A DNA stretch of 64,000 nt from Bacteroidales bacterium UBA1410 (GCA_002305015.1 DBPW01000033.1:40239-104238); one strand, 5' to 3'; positions 35,461-44,390 are shown, counted from the first letter of the stretch. Made by a program: numbers and translations. The notes: generated by a model not told the origin, from the letters alone.

Positions 35461-36326
35461 ATGCAATTCTGTTAGCTGTTGCTCTACTGGGAATTATCGG
35501 TGCAGCAAGTGCAACAATTCTGTATCTTACCGGACAAAAATTTAAAGTGATCGAGGATCCACTCATCGAACAAGTACAAGAAATTTTACCCGGCGCCAAT
35601 TGCGGCGGATGCGGATTCCCCGGCTGCAGGGGATTTGCTTCGGTACTTGTAAAATCTTCCACGATGGACGGTTTGTTTTGTCCTGTAGGAGGACAGGAAA
35701 CCATGGATAAAATTGCCGCCATTTTAGGAAAGACGGCACCTGCAACATCAAAAAAAATTGCCGTAGTCCGGTGCAATGGCACATGCGAATATCGTCCTCA
35801 AACCAGTATATATGATGGAGCACCCGGCTGCGCTATCGAAGCGGCTCTCTACGGTGGCGAAACAGATTGTTTTTTTGGTTGTCTTGGCTTGGGCGATTGT
35901 GTGGATGCCTGCTTATTTGATGCCATTCACATCAACCCTCAAACACTTCTTCCCGAAGTTGATGAAGACAAATGCACTGCTTGTGGCGCTTGTGTGAAAG
36001 CGTGCCCCAAAGATATCATCGAACTACGTAAGCAGGGACCGAAATCACGTCGTATCTTTGTTTCCTGCGTAAACAAAGACAAAGGCCCCATTGCCCGAAA
36101 AGCGTGCGAAGTTGCCTGTATCGGTTGCAGCAAATGCTTACAGGTATGTGCGTTTGACGCCATTACCATTGAAAACAACCTCGCTTACATCGACGACGAT
36201 AAATGTCGGCTGTGCCGCAAATGTGCTCCTGTTTGCCCTACCAACTCCATCTGGGAAGTCAATTTTCCACCACGAAAAGAAAAGGCATCCGAGTCATCCA
36301 AAGAAGAAATAAAGAAAACAGTATAA
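35457..36326 (+). CDS. rnfB: Rnf complex subunit RnfB (Fe-S ferredoxin-interacting)
   Basis: A 289-residue RnfB. An N-terminal membrane helix (about 3-25) is followed by the Fe-S motif NCGGCGFPGCRGFA (about 49-62). The C-terminal part has several 4Fe-4S motifs (CTACGACVKACP, CIGCSKCLQVC, CRLCRKCAPVCP) plus an extra Cys-rich FGCLGLGDCVDACLF. It accepts electrons from ferredoxin and passes them to the membrane subunits. It is second in the operon, translationally coupled to rseC. Confidence 0.95.
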   Translation: MNAILLAVALLGIIGAASATILYLTGQKFKVIEDPLIEQVQEILPGANCGGCGFPGCRGFASVLVKSSTMDGLFCPVGGQETMDKIAAILGKTAPATSKKIAVVRCNGTCEYRPQTSIYDGAPGCAIEAALYGGETDCFFGCLGLGDCVDACLFDAIHINPQTLLPEVDEDKCTACGACVKACPKDIIELRKQGPKSRRIFVSCVNKDKGPIARKACEVACIGCSKCLQVCAFDAITIENNLAYIDDDKCRLCRKCAPVCPTNSIWEVNFPPRKEKASESSKEEIKKTV

Positions 36327-36354
36327 AAGCAATATCAGGAAAATCAAGCTATTT

Positions 36355-37686
36355 ATGTTAAAAACATTTCGTATTGGCGGAATACATCCAAAAGCGAACA
36401 AACTTTCTGCAGGAAAAGCAATACAATCTATTGAAATTCCTCACGAAGTAAGCATTCCGCTGGCACAACATATCGGTGCTCCTAGTCAGCCCGTTGTGAA
36501 AAAAGGAGATAAAGTGAAAGTTGGAACGCTGATCGGTAAAAGCGTGGGTTTTGTCTCAGCCAACATCCATTCGTCGGTTTCGGGAACCGTCAAAAAAATC
36601 GACAAAGTAGTCGATGTCAGCGGTTACCGGCGCGATGCCGTGATCATCAGTGTCGAAGGCGATGAATGGGAAGATTCCATAGACCGATCCGAAACGCTAA
36701 TCAACGAATGCACCTTGTCGCAAAAAGAAATCATCGATAAAATTGCGGCTTCAGGCATTGTAGGAATGGGAGGAGCAACATTCCCAACTCACGTAAAACT
36801 GATGCCTCCTCCGGGTACAAAAGCCGAAGTGCTCATTATCAACGGCGTTGAATGTGAGCCCTATCTCACTTCCGACCATCAACTCATGATGGAAAAAACA
36901 GAAGAAATATTGGTAGGCACAACCCTTTTGATGAAAGCACTCAATGTTTCAAAAGCCATTATCGGAATCGAAAACAATAAAAGAGATGCGATTGCCAAAT
37001 TTTCACAACTCGCCTCATTTTATCCCGGCATAAGCATACAACCGCTGAAAGAACGCTATCCACAAGGGGGCGAAAAACAGCTCATCGATGCCTTAATAAG
37101 ACGTCAGGTGCCGAGCGGTGCACTCCCCATTGCAGTGGGAGCCGTTGTCCAAAACGTCGGAACCACATTTGCCGTATACGAAGCCGTGCAAAAAAACAAA
37201 CCTCTCTTCGAGCGAATAGTTACCGTTACAGGAGAAGAAGTCAACAATCCTTGCAATATCCGTTCACGCATAGGAATTCCTCTTCAAGTACTAATTGATT
37301 TTGCCGGAGGTTTGCCTCAAAACACCGGCAAAATAATCAGCGGAGGTCCCATGATGGGAAAAGCCGTGGCATATACCGATATTCCTGTAACCAAAGGCAC
37401 ATCCGGAATACTGATCATTCCCTCTTCTAAAGCAAAACGCAAAACACCGAAGGATTGCATCCGCTGCGCCAAATGCGTTCAGGTTTGCCCAATGGGGCTA
37501 AACCCCACACTTCTGATGAATCTCTCGGAATATGCCGTATGGGATCGGGCAGAAAAAAACTACATTACCGATTGTATCGAATGCGGTTCATGCAGCTACA
37601 CCTGTCCGGCCAATCGTCCACTGCTCGATTATATCCGACTGGGAAAAGGAAAAGTAATGGCTATAATGAAAGCAAGAAAAAACTAA
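36355..37686 (+). CDS. rnfC: Rnf complex subunit RnfC (NADH/FMN binding)
   Basis: A 443-residue RnfC with an N-terminal barrel-sandwich domain, a Complex I 51 kDa-like NADH/FMN domain (GIVGMGGATFPTHVKLMPP, INGVECEPYLTSDHQLM, KERYPQGGEKQLI) and two 4Fe-4S motifs (CIRCAKCVQVCP, CIECGSCSYTCP). It transfers electrons to NAD+. There is no long C-terminal Ala/Lys extension as in E. coli RsxC. The gap to rnfD is 10 bp. Confidence 0.95.
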   Translation: MLKTFRIGGIHPKANKLSAGKAIQSIEIPHEVSIPLAQHIGAPSQPVVKKGDKVKVGTLIGKSVGFVSANIHSSVSGTVKKIDKVVDVSGYRRDAVIISVEGDEWEDSIDRSETLINECTLSQKEIIDKIAASGIVGMGGATFPTHVKLMPPPGTKAEVLIINGVECEPYLTSDHQLMMEKTEEILVGTTLLMKALNVSKAIIGIENNKRDAIAKFSQLASFYPGISIQPLKERYPQGGEKQLIDALIRRQVPSGALPIAVGAVVQNVGTTFAVYEAVQKNKPLFERIVTVTGEEVNNPCNIRSRIGIPLQVLIDFAGGLPQNTGKIISGGPMMGKAVAYTDIPVTKGTSGILIIPSSKAKRKTPKDCIRCAKCVQVCPMGLNPTLLMNLSEYAVWDRAEKNYITDCIECGSCSYTCPANRPLLDYIRLGKGKVMAIMKARKN

Positions 37687-37696
37687 AGAGATTGAT

Positions 37697-38659
37697 ATGG
37701 AAAATAAATTAGTCGTATCGCCTTCGCCGCATATCCATGGCGGAGACAGCATTCCAAAAAACATGTATGGAGTACTAATTGCCCTCATCCCGGCATTTCT
37801 GGTATCCATATATGTATTCCGTATGGACGCGGTAATCATAACTCTGTTTTCCGTTTTGTTCTGCGTCGGTTTCGAATACCTGATTACAAAATTCATATTG
37901 AAAAAAGAGCCGACAATAAGGGATGGCTCGGCTATACTGACCGGCGTTCTGCTCGCTTTCAATCTCCCTTCGAATTTACCGTTGTGGATTCTTGCCATCG
38001 GAGCATTGGCTGCCATCGGCATCGGAAAAATGTCTTTCGGAGGATTGGGAAACAATATCTTTAATCCCGCATTAGTAGGACGTATCTTCCTGCTGATTTC
38101 TTTTCCTGCACAAATGACCACATGGCCGGTGCCGGCAACCGCCGCAACCGATGCCGTTACATCGGCAACCGTATTGGCAAATTTAAAATTCAACCCCGAC
38201 AATCTTCCCTCCCTAACCCACATGTTTTTGGGAATCGAAGGCGGATCATTGGGCGAAATAAGCGCCTTGGCACTCTTGTTGGGATTGGGCTATCTGCTGT
38301 GGAAGAAAATCATTACGTGGCATATCCCGACCGCCATTTTGGGAACCGTCGTCATTTTTAGCGGAATTCTCTATCTTATTAACCCCATTCCCCAACATAA
38401 TCCCTTAATACACCTGTTTTCGGGAGGACTGATGTTAGGAGCTGTTTTCATGGCTACCGATTACGTCACATCCCCATTAACCAAAAAAGGTATGCTCATT
38501 TACGGTTTCTTCATCGGAATCATCACCATGTGCATCCGTCTTTGGGGCGCCTATCCCGAGGGGATGTCATTTGCCATTGTTCTCATGAATGGGTTCACAC
38601 CGCTTATTAACTATTATACAACGCCTAAACGATTTGGGGAGGTAAGAAAAAATGGCTAA
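37697..38659 (+). CDS. rnfD: Rnf complex subunit RnfD
   Basis: A 320-residue membrane subunit with about nine to ten helices. The covalent-flavin Thr motif is TSATV (about residue 156) in the loop after FPAQMTTWPVPATAATDAV. HGGDSIPKNMYGVLIALIP and DGSAILTGVLLAFNLPSNLP are family hallmarks. It forms part of the ion-translocating core with RnfA, E and G. Its end overlaps the rnfG start by 8 bp. Confidence 0.95.
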   Translation: MENKLVVSPSPHIHGGDSIPKNMYGVLIALIPAFLVSIYVFRMDAVIITLFSVLFCVGFEYLITKFILKKEPTIRDGSAILTGVLLAFNLPSNLPLWILAIGALAAIGIGKMSFGGLGNNIFNPALVGRIFLLISFPAQMTTWPVPATAATDAVTSATVLANLKFNPDNLPSLTHMFLGIEGGSLGEISALALLLGLGYLLWKKIITWHIPTAILGTVVIFSGILYLINPIPQHNPLIHLFSGGLMLGAVFMATDYVTSPLTKKGMLIYGFFIGIITMCIRLWGAYPEGMSFAIVLMNGFTPLINYYTTPKRFGEVRKNG

Positions 38660-39344
38660 GCTGAAATCTACATTTAAAAATATGTTTTTGTCGTTATTCA
38701 CCATCTGCTTTGTAGTGGCTGTTCTGTTGGCACAGGTCAACAAAATAACGGCAAAACCCATTGCCGAAGCAAAAGCAAAGAAATTGGAAAATGCTATCAG
38801 GGAAGTAGTTCCACCATTCGACAACGATCCGGTAGCCGAAGCATACAAAATACCGGATGGTGCGGGAGATTCCCTCACCGTATACCCTGCAAAAAAAGGA
38901 GATGAATGGGTTGGTTTTGCCGTCACCAGCTATTCCAATAACGCCTTCGGCGGCAATATTCAAATTATCGTCGGGTTCGACAAAGATAACCGCATTGTAA
39001 ACTATTCGGTATTATCGCATGCCGAAACTCCCGGCTTAGGGGCAAAAGTGGTGCAGTGGTTCAAAGACACATCCAAACCCGGACAATGCATCATCGGGCG
39101 CGATTTGTCAAAAGAAAAACTTTCCGTAACGAAAGACGGGGGCAACGTCGATGCCATCACGGCATCCACCATCACATCGCGTGCTTTCTTGGAAGCCGTC
39201 AACAAAGCCTATGCCGCTTACGCCAACGCCCTTGCAGGTGATGCCGCATCGGGAGCAACAGCCGCAACCGACAAAAGCATTGATTCAAACACTACGATTA
39301 ACAAAAACGACAAAACAACAGGAGGTGAAGATCATGCGCAATAA
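38652..39344 (+). CDS. rnfG: Rnf complex subunit RnfG
   Basis: A 230-residue subunit with one membrane anchor (about 10-30) and a periplasmic FMN-binding domain. The covalent FMN Thr is in DAITASTITSRAFLEAV (about residue 175). SHAETPGLGAKVVQWF matches the family. A low-complexity Ala/Thr/Asn tail (about 195-230) is unusual and overlaps the ribosome-binding site of rnfE. The last 11 bp overlap rnfE. Confidence 0.95.
   Translation: MAKLKSTFKNMFLSLFTICFVVAVLLAQVNKITAKPIAEAKAKKLENAIREVVPPFDNDPVAEAYKIPDGAGDSLTVYPAKKGDEWVGFAVTSYSNNAFGGNIQIIVGFDKDNRIVNYSVLSHAETPGLGAKVVQWFKDTSKPGQCIIGRDLSKEKLSVTKDGGNVDAITASTITSRAFLEAVNKAYAAYANALAGDAASGATAATDKSIDSNTTINKNDKTTGGEDHAQ
39321..39328 (+). promoter_or_regulatory. 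Strong Shine-Dalgarno before rnfE
   Basis: GGAGGTGA lies 5 nt before the ATG at 39334, inside the rnfG coding end. It fixes the rnfE start; strong SD sites are uncommon in Bacteroidetes. Confidence 0.6.
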
Positions 39345-39927
39345 CATCAAGGTATTGATAAACGGAATCATTAAAGAAAACCCCACGTTTGTATTGCTGC
39401 TGGGAATGTGTCCCACGCTGGCTACCACAAGCTCTGCCCTCAACGGTATGAGTATGGGATTGGCCACACTATTCGTGCTCACCTGTTCAAACATGGCCAT
39501 TTCATCACTTAAAAATTTGATCCCCGACATGGTGCGCATTCCTGCATTCATTGTTGTGATAGCTGCTTTTGTAACCATTGTGGAAATGGTGATGAACGCC
39601 TATCTCCCCTCCTTGGCCGACAGCCTGGGTATTTTTATTCCGTTGATCGTAGTCAACTGCATTGTGTTGGGAAGAGCCGAAGCGTTTGCATCCAAAAATA
39701 GCGTCATTTCCTCCCTTTTCGACGGATTGGGAATAGGCATAGGATTTACCTTGGCACTTACCGTTTTGGGGGCGCTTCGTGAATTTCTGGGTACAGGAAA
39801 AATCTTCTCTATGACCGTTTATCCCGAAAATTACGGCTCGCTCATTTTTGTACTTGCACCGGGAGCTTTCATCGTTCTTGGATATCTTATCGCCATTTTC
39901 AACAAATTGCAAAAGAAAACGAACTAA
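39334..39927 (+). CDS. rnfE: Rnf complex subunit RnfE
   Basis: A 197-residue membrane protein starting MRNNIKVLINGIIKENP. The open frame extends upstream to 39151 within rnfG, but the Shine-Dalgarno site and the family N-terminus fix the start at 39334. It has six helices, with NPTFVLLLGMCPTLATTSSALNG and LPLIVVNCIVLGRAEAFASKN-like motifs. The Cys in MCPTLA and in NCIVLGRAEAF belongs to the intramembrane Fe-S site shared with RnfA. It is followed 21 bp later by rnfA. Confidence 0.95.
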   Translation: MRNNIKVLINGIIKENPTFVLLLGMCPTLATTSSALNGMSMGLATLFVLTCSNMAISSLKNLIPDMVRIPAFIVVIAAFVTIVEMVMNAYLPSLADSLGIFIPLIVVNCIVLGRAEAFASKNSVISSLFDGLGIGIGFTLALTVLGALREFLGTGKIFSMTVYPENYGSLIFVLAPGAFIVLGYLIAIFNKLQKKTN

Positions 39928-39948
39928 CCCCCTTTAAAAAAGAAAAAT

Positions 39949-40533
39949 ATGGAAATTATCGGAATCATTATTGTCGCCGTTTTTGTAAACAATATCGTAT
40001 TCTCGCAATTTTTGGGAATCTGCCCTTTCTTGGGCGTTTCCAAAAAAATCGATACCGCCATCGGAATGAGTGCAGCCGTTACTTTTGTCATCACCCTATC
40101 GACATTAGTGACCTACCTCATTCAAAAAGGCATCCTTGAAAACTTTGGGTTGGAATATCTGCAAACCATCACCTTCATACTGGTAATCGCCGCGTTGGTA
40201 CAAATGGTGGAAATCATCATAAAGAAAATCTCTCCTCCCTTATATCAAGCCCTAGGCGTTTACCTGCCTCTCATCACAACCAACTGTATCATTTTGGGTG
40301 TAGCCATATTGGTCATTCAAAAAGATTTCAATTTAGTGGAATCGATTGTTTATGCCATATCCACGGCTATCGGCTATTCCATGGCCTTGCTCATTTTTTC
40401 GAGCATCCGTGAACAATTGGCGCTCAGCAAAGTACCGAAAGCCATGCAAGGTGTTCCCATCGCCCTGCTTACAGCCGGCATTTTGGCTATGGCCTTTATG
40501 GGATTCTCCGGGATCGATCAAGTTTTCAAATAA
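39949..40533 (+). CDS. rnfA: Rnf complex subunit RnfA
   Basis: A 194-residue membrane subunit with six helices, homologous to RnfE with inverted topology. Motifs are VNNIVFSQFLGICPFLGVSKKID and LPLITTNCIILGVAILVIQ, with the two Fe-S cysteines. It ends the rseC-rnfBCDGEA operon, followed by a terminator. The complete set implies a functional ferredoxin:NAD+ oxidoreductase pumping Na+ or H+. Confidence 0.96.
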   Translation: MEIIGIIIVAVFVNNIVFSQFLGICPFLGVSKKIDTAIGMSAAVTFVITLSTLVTYLIQKGILENFGLEYLQTITFILVIAALVQMVEIIIKKISPPLYQALGVYLPLITTNCIILGVAILVIQKDFNLVESIVYAISTAIGYSMALLIFSSIREQLALSKVPKAMQGVPIALLTAGILAMAFMGFSGIDQVFK

Positions 40534-40563
40534 ATTTTTTCTTGACCCCTACCTATTTTCAAC

Positions 40564-40597
40564 ATGCTGCAGGAAAACAACTTGCAGCATTTTTTTA
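40564..40597 (+). terminator. Intrinsic terminator of the rnf operon
   Basis: Stem ATGCTGCA (40564-40571) / TGCAGCAT (40583-40590) with 11-nt loop, followed by T6. Confidence 0.85.
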
Positions 40598-40704
40598 TTC
40601 CATAACTGTCGAAAACTTCAAGCAAGCAAATCCATAGCCACTTAAACCATTTGCCAAGCGATTGGTCATATCCATAACAAAGAGTTACCAACACTTAAAA
40701 ATGC

Positions 40705-41868
40705 ATGGATATGAAAACAAGAGGAAAAGCCCTGATGATCGCTTTTATGGCAATGTTGATTTTTTCATTACCTCCATTTGGAAATAAAGCAAGTGGACAA
40801 GCCGAATATTACGAAAATAATTATTCCGCAGGCGAAGTAAGCTTCGGTATATTCTATAATGCGTTGGCACCCTATGGCAGATGGATAAACAACAGGGAAT
40901 TTGGTCTTGTTTGGGTTCCTGACGTAGGGAGCAACTTTCATCCTTACCTTACCAACGGCTATTGGGTAATGACCGATTACGGAAATACCTGGGTATCGGA
41001 TTTCGAATGGGGATGGGCACCTTTTCATTACGGCAGATGGTATTATGACGATATTTACGGTTGGGTATGGATTCCGGGATACGAATGGGCTCCGGCTTGG
41101 GTAGTATGGCGCAATGGTGGAGGATTTTACGGTTGGGCACCTCTGGGACCACATGTACAATTGAGCGTACACATCCAACTCCCGTCGTTATATTGGGTGT
41201 TCCTTCCCGGAAAATATTTGTATCATCCCCATATGCACAAGTATTACAAACCTTACACTCCGGCCATATACAACCACACTACCATCATCAACAACATCCA
41301 TATACACAACAATAACAAATATTACAGTGGACCCGCTCCCCGCGATTATCGCAAAGAAACGGGATATAACGTGAAAATTCACCAGGTCACAAACGCCTCC
41401 CGGCCGGGAAGATCCACGGTAAGTAACCGTTCGGTTAGTCTGTATCGTCCGGAAATTTCAAAAAACGGCAATACCGACAAAACGATCAACCGATCTGTTC
41501 CTAGCAGAAATTCCGACAGATCGACAACGACCAACCGTGTTGAAACAGGAAGATCGGCAACAAACGAAAAAACAGTACTCATAAATTCGAGTCGCACCGG
41601 CAGTAGGGGAGCAATCAACCGAAGTTCAGGCAATTCGGTTCGTACAGAAACTAAAAATGCTACGAATTCGAGTGAAATCAAAAACAGTCGTCAAATCAAC
41701 CGCTCGCCCGCTCAGACACAACATATAGAAAGGAATGCACCTTCACGCTCAGAAAGCGTTAGTCGTTCCTCTTCACCAACCACAAAAAGCATGTCAAGTT
41801 CCCGTTCGTCAACTCCGTCAAGGAGCGGAAGAGGAAGTCAAAATCGCAGTTCAAGAAGCAGCAAATAA
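40705..41868 (+). CDS. DUF6600-like secreted Trp/Tyr-rich protein with Ser/Arg-rich tail
   Basis: A 387-residue protein with a signal peptide (about 1-32). A repetitive aromatic region (about 45-160) has GYWVMTDYGNTWVSDFEWGW, APFHYGRWYYDDIYGWVWIP and GYEWAPAWVVWRNGGGFYGW, the DUF6600 pattern. A His/Asn/Tyr linker precedes a long disordered tail (about 210-387) very rich in Ser, Arg, Asn and Thr. The function is unknown. The basic tail could bind nucleic acid or anionic surface polymers (inference). It is monocistronic with its own terminator; the ATG at 40711 is an alternative start. Confidence 0.75.
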   Translation: MDMKTRGKALMIAFMAMLIFSLPPFGNKASGQAEYYENNYSAGEVSFGIFYNALAPYGRWINNREFGLVWVPDVGSNFHPYLTNGYWVMTDYGNTWVSDFEWGWAPFHYGRWYYDDIYGWVWIPGYEWAPAWVVWRNGGGFYGWAPLGPHVQLSVHIQLPSLYWVFLPGKYLYHPHMHKYYKPYTPAIYNHTTIINNIHIHNNNKYYSGPAPRDYRKETGYNVKIHQVTNASRPGRSTVSNRSVSLYRPEISKNGNTDKTINRSVPSRNSDRSTTTNRVETGRSATNEKTVLINSSRTGSRGAINRSSGNSVRTETKNATNSSEIKNSRQINRSPAQTQHIERNAPSRSESVSRSSSPTTKSMSSSRSSTPSRSGRGSQNRSSRSSK

Positions 41869-41893
41869 GCCATTTTTCAGTGTGTATCAATCA

Positions 41894-41920
41894 AAAAAGG
41901 TCGCTCAAGGCGACCTTTTT
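41894..41920. terminator. Bidirectional terminator
   Basis: AAAAAGGTCGC (41894-41904), loop TCAAG, GCGACCTTTTT (41910-41920). It separates the convergent DUF6600 and rny genes. Confidence 0.88.
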
Positions 41921-41946
41921 CAGTATGCAAACTTTCTCTCTGAATC

Positions 41947-43476
41947 TTATTTTGCAAAACTTACGGCACGCGTTTCACGAATCACCGTAATCTTTACCTG
42001 ACCGGGATACGTCATTTCCGTTTGTATCTTGCGGGCTATTTCCGAAGACAATTTTTCGGTTTCCGCATCGTCGATTTTGTCGGCACCCACAATCACGCGC
42101 AACTCGCGACCTGCCTGTATGGCATACGTTTTTACCACACCGGGATACGACAAAGCCAGATTCTCCAAATCGTTCAGACGTTTAATATAGGCCTCCACAA
42201 TCTCACGACGTGCACCCGGTCGTGCACCCGAAATGGCATCGCACACCTGCACAATCGGTGCCAACAACGAAGTCATCTCCACTTCGTCGTGATGGGCTCC
42301 GATGGCATTACAAATATCGGGCTTTTCCTTGTATTTTTCGGCCAGCTTCATACCCAGAATGGCATGGGGCAATTCCGGTTCGTCGTCCGGGACTTTTCCT
42401 ATATCGTGCAGCAAACCGGCTCGCTTAGCTTTTTTGGGATTCAATCCAAGTTCAGCTGCCATAATTGCACACAAGTTGGCTGTTTCCCGCGAGTGCTGCA
42501 ACAGATTCTGACCGTAAGACGAGCGATATTTCATTTTTCCGATCAACCGAATCAAGTCCGGATGCAGTCCGTGTATACCTAAATCGATTGCTGTTCGTTT
42601 GCCGGTTTCCACAATCTCTTCTTCAATCTGTTTCGTTACTTTGCTCACCACCTCTTCTATTCTGGCCGGATGAATACGTCCGTCGGCTACCAACTGATGC
42701 AACGACAATCGGGCAATTTCCCGTCTTACAGGATCAAAAGCCGACAACACGATGGCTTCCGGTGTGTCGTCAACAATGATTTCCACACCTGTGGCAGCTT
42801 CCAGCGCACGAATATTGCGTCCTTCCCTACCGATGATACGTCCTTTTACCTCATCAGAGTCAATATGGAATACCGTTACGGCATTCTCGATGGAAGTTTC
42901 TGTTGCCACCCGCTGAATGGTTTGTATAACAATACGTTTTGCTTCCTTATTAGCCGTCATTTTGGCTTCTTCCATAATTTCGTTGATATATGACTGGGCA
43001 CCGGTTTTAGCTTCGTCCTTCAACGATTCCACCAATTGCTCTTTGGCCTCCTGAGCCGAAAGTCCCGAAATGGTTTCCAACTTCTCGAGCGACTGTTTAT
43101 GGAGTTTATCCAACTCTTGATGCCGTTTTTCGAGTGCTTCACGCTGATTCTCGAGATTAGCTCTCACTTCATCCAATTCGTTGCTTTTTTTGTTCAACTC
43201 TTCCTGTTTCTGATTGAGCTGCATTTCACGCTGCTTCAACCGATTTTCGGTGTTCTGAATCTTCGAAGTGCGCGAATTAATCTGCTTTTCAGCTTCAGCT
43301 TTCATGGAAAGCACTTCCTCTTTTGCTTCCAGCAATTTATTCTTTTTGATTACTTCAGCCTCTTTTTCAGCGTCGCTTACTATTTTCTTAGCTCGCGAAT
43401 TCGCCATATGACCCGTTATATACCATGCGGCAACCGCACCAATAAGGAGTCCGACGATTCCTATCACTATTTCCAT
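41947..43476 (-). CDS. rny: Ribonuclease Y
   Basis: A 509-residue endoribonuclease initiating mRNA decay. It has an N-terminal membrane helix (IGIVGLLIGAVAAWYITG), a long coiled coil (about 30-190, Glu/Lys-rich), a KH domain (EVKGRIIGREGRNIRALEAATG, about 208-270) and an HD domain (HSRETANLCAIMAAELG, AGLLHDIGKVPDDEPELPHA, about 325-420). The length is normal. It lies downstream of the coiled-coil gene and zapA, separated from zapA by a terminator-like hairpin that may limit read-through. Confidence 0.96.
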   Translation of the reverse strand: MEIVIGIVGLLIGAVAAWYITGHMANSRAKKIVSDAEKEAEVIKKNKLLEAKEEVLSMKAEAEKQINSRTSKIQNTENRLKQREMQLNQKQEELNKKSNELDEVRANLENQREALEKRHQELDKLHKQSLEKLETISGLSAQEAKEQLVESLKDEAKTGAQSYINEIMEEAKMTANKEAKRIVIQTIQRVATETSIENAVTVFHIDSDEVKGRIIGREGRNIRALEAATGVEIIVDDTPEAIVLSAFDPVRREIARLSLHQLVADGRIHPARIEEVVSKVTKQIEEEIVETGKRTAIDLGIHGLHPDLIRLIGKMKYRSSYGQNLLQHSRETANLCAIMAAELGLNPKKAKRAGLLHDIGKVPDDEPELPHAILGMKLAEKYKEKPDICNAIGAHHDEVEMTSLLAPIVQVCDAISGARPGARREIVEAYIKRLNDLENLALSYPGVVKTYAIQAGRELRVIVGADKIDDAETEKLSSEIARKIQTEMTYPGQVKITVIRETRAVSFAK

Positions 43477-43518
43477 AAAATTTGTTTTAAAAATTTATTT
43501 ACTACTCCTTTTCTCATT

Positions 43519-43576
43519 AATAAAATAAAAAGCACTCATCTCTACATTGAACCCCATTCAATGTCGAAACAAGTGC
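43519..43576 (-). terminator. Terminator-like hairpin between zapA and rny
   Basis: On the minus strand a 45-nt hairpin (plus 43532-43576) pairs GCACT/AGTGC, then UGUUUC/GAGAUG with wobbles, one G-A mismatch and ACATTGAA/TTCAATGT, closing with loop TGGGG. It is followed by TTTTTATTTTATT. It fits an intrinsic terminator or attenuator after zapA; a small-RNA 3' end is the alternative. Confidence 0.65.
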
Positions 43577-43619
43577 AAATGAAAACGCTCTACCCCTTTT
43601 TACGAGATAAAAACGATAC

Positions 43620-43922
43620 TTATTTTTTCAGATACGTGTCCAACTCTTGAATAAGCAGGCGTATCTTGTCTTCGATGGGTTTTGTATCGGTTTTTTCGGT
43701 TAAAGAAAAATTCTCCACCAATGCCTGAATAGCCGTCATGGCAATAAAATCCTGTGCATTCAAATCGGAATGGTTCTCTCCAAACGTAAGCCGATACCGG
43801 TTAATTTTATTATTTATCTGTTTGGCGGCCTCACGGAAAGCCTGTTCCTCCGATTTGTCAATTTTCAGAGGATACTTCCGACCGTCAATCGTCAATGTTA
43901 ATAAAAATTTCTCATCGCCCAT
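43620..43922 (-). CDS. zapA: Cell division protein ZapA
   Basis: A 100-residue ZapA-like protein: N-terminal beta domain (LLTLTIDGRKYPLKIDKSEE) and C-terminal coiled-coil helix (FREAAKQINNKINRYRLTFG, AMTAIQALVENFSLTEK). It cross-links FtsZ protofilaments at the division ring. It follows the coiled-coil gene by 12 bp, so the two probably share the promoter at 44254-44285. Confidence 0.88.
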   Translation of the reverse strand: MGDEKFLLTLTIDGRKYPLKIDKSEEQAFREAAKQINNKINRYRLTFGENHSDLNAQDFIAMTAIQALVENFSLTEKTDTKPIEDKIRLLIQELDTYLKK

Positions 43923-43934
43923 TACATAAATTAT

Positions 43935-44234
43935 CTAAAATGAGCATTTTAATAAATTTATGCATTTATCTACTTCTCGCACTAATTTCGACAACTTAAG
44001 CTTTGCACTTTCAACGTCAACCGATGCAGCGGTGATCGTTCGTGCCATTTTTAAATTATCGTATTTTGTTTTCAATTGCTGCAGTTCTTCCACAACCTCA
44101 TCGAGTTGCGACTGTTTAGAGCGTAGATCCGATTTCAAACGAGCATTCTCCTCTTTGAGCGAATCGCATAACAACATTACTTGTTTTATGTGTACCTCTA
44201 AGTCAATCAGCAACTTATTCTGATCATCAGTCAT
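43935..44234 (-). CDS. Small coiled-coil protein upstream of zapA
   Basis: I choose the ATG at 44234 (MTDDQNKLLIDLEVHIKQ, 99 residues), because the -7 element lies at 44254-44261 and a start at 44252 would precede the transcript. The whole chain is a heptad-patterned coiled coil (VHIKQVMLLCDSLKEENARL, SKQSQLDEVVEELQQLKTKY). It resembles ZapB-like division factors in size and context, but homology cannot be asserted by eye. Synteny with zapA and rny suggests a division role. Confidence 0.75.
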   Translation of the reverse strand: MTDDQNKLLIDLEVHIKQVMLLCDSLKEENARLKSDLRSKQSQLDEVVEELQQLKTKYDNLKMARTITAASVDVESAKLKLSKLVREVDKCINLLKCSF

Positions 44235-44253
44235 ATGAAAACAAAAATTCATA

Positions 44254-44285
44254 CAAATATAAACAATGGAATAATTTTTTACAAA
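44254..44285 (-). promoter_or_regulatory. Promoter of the coiled-coil/zapA operon
   Basis: Minus strand TTTG (plus 44282-44285), 20-nt spacer, TATATTTG (plus 44254-44261): full consensus match. Confidence 0.7.
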
Positions 44286-44390
44286 TCATTTGACACTTTT
44301 ATTTTTTCCGAATCGAATAATTTGCCATCCAATAAAATTCTATCATTCTATCCTTTATCCTTTCCGCATGAATAATTGATGAAGATTTTG

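Noticed and set aside
39151..39333. Extended N-terminus of RnfE
   Set aside because: It lies in another frame of rnfG; the SD site and family N-terminus place the start at 39334.
43477..43619. 6S RNA between zapA and rny
   Set aside because: The structure is a 45-nt terminator-like hairpin; a 6S-type rod of about 180 nt with a central bubble does not fit the 143-bp gap.
42022..43650. Plus-strand frames opposite rny (for example 42022-42582, 43036-43650)
   Set aside because: Antisense to the strongly supported ribonuclease Y gene; no recognisable domain.
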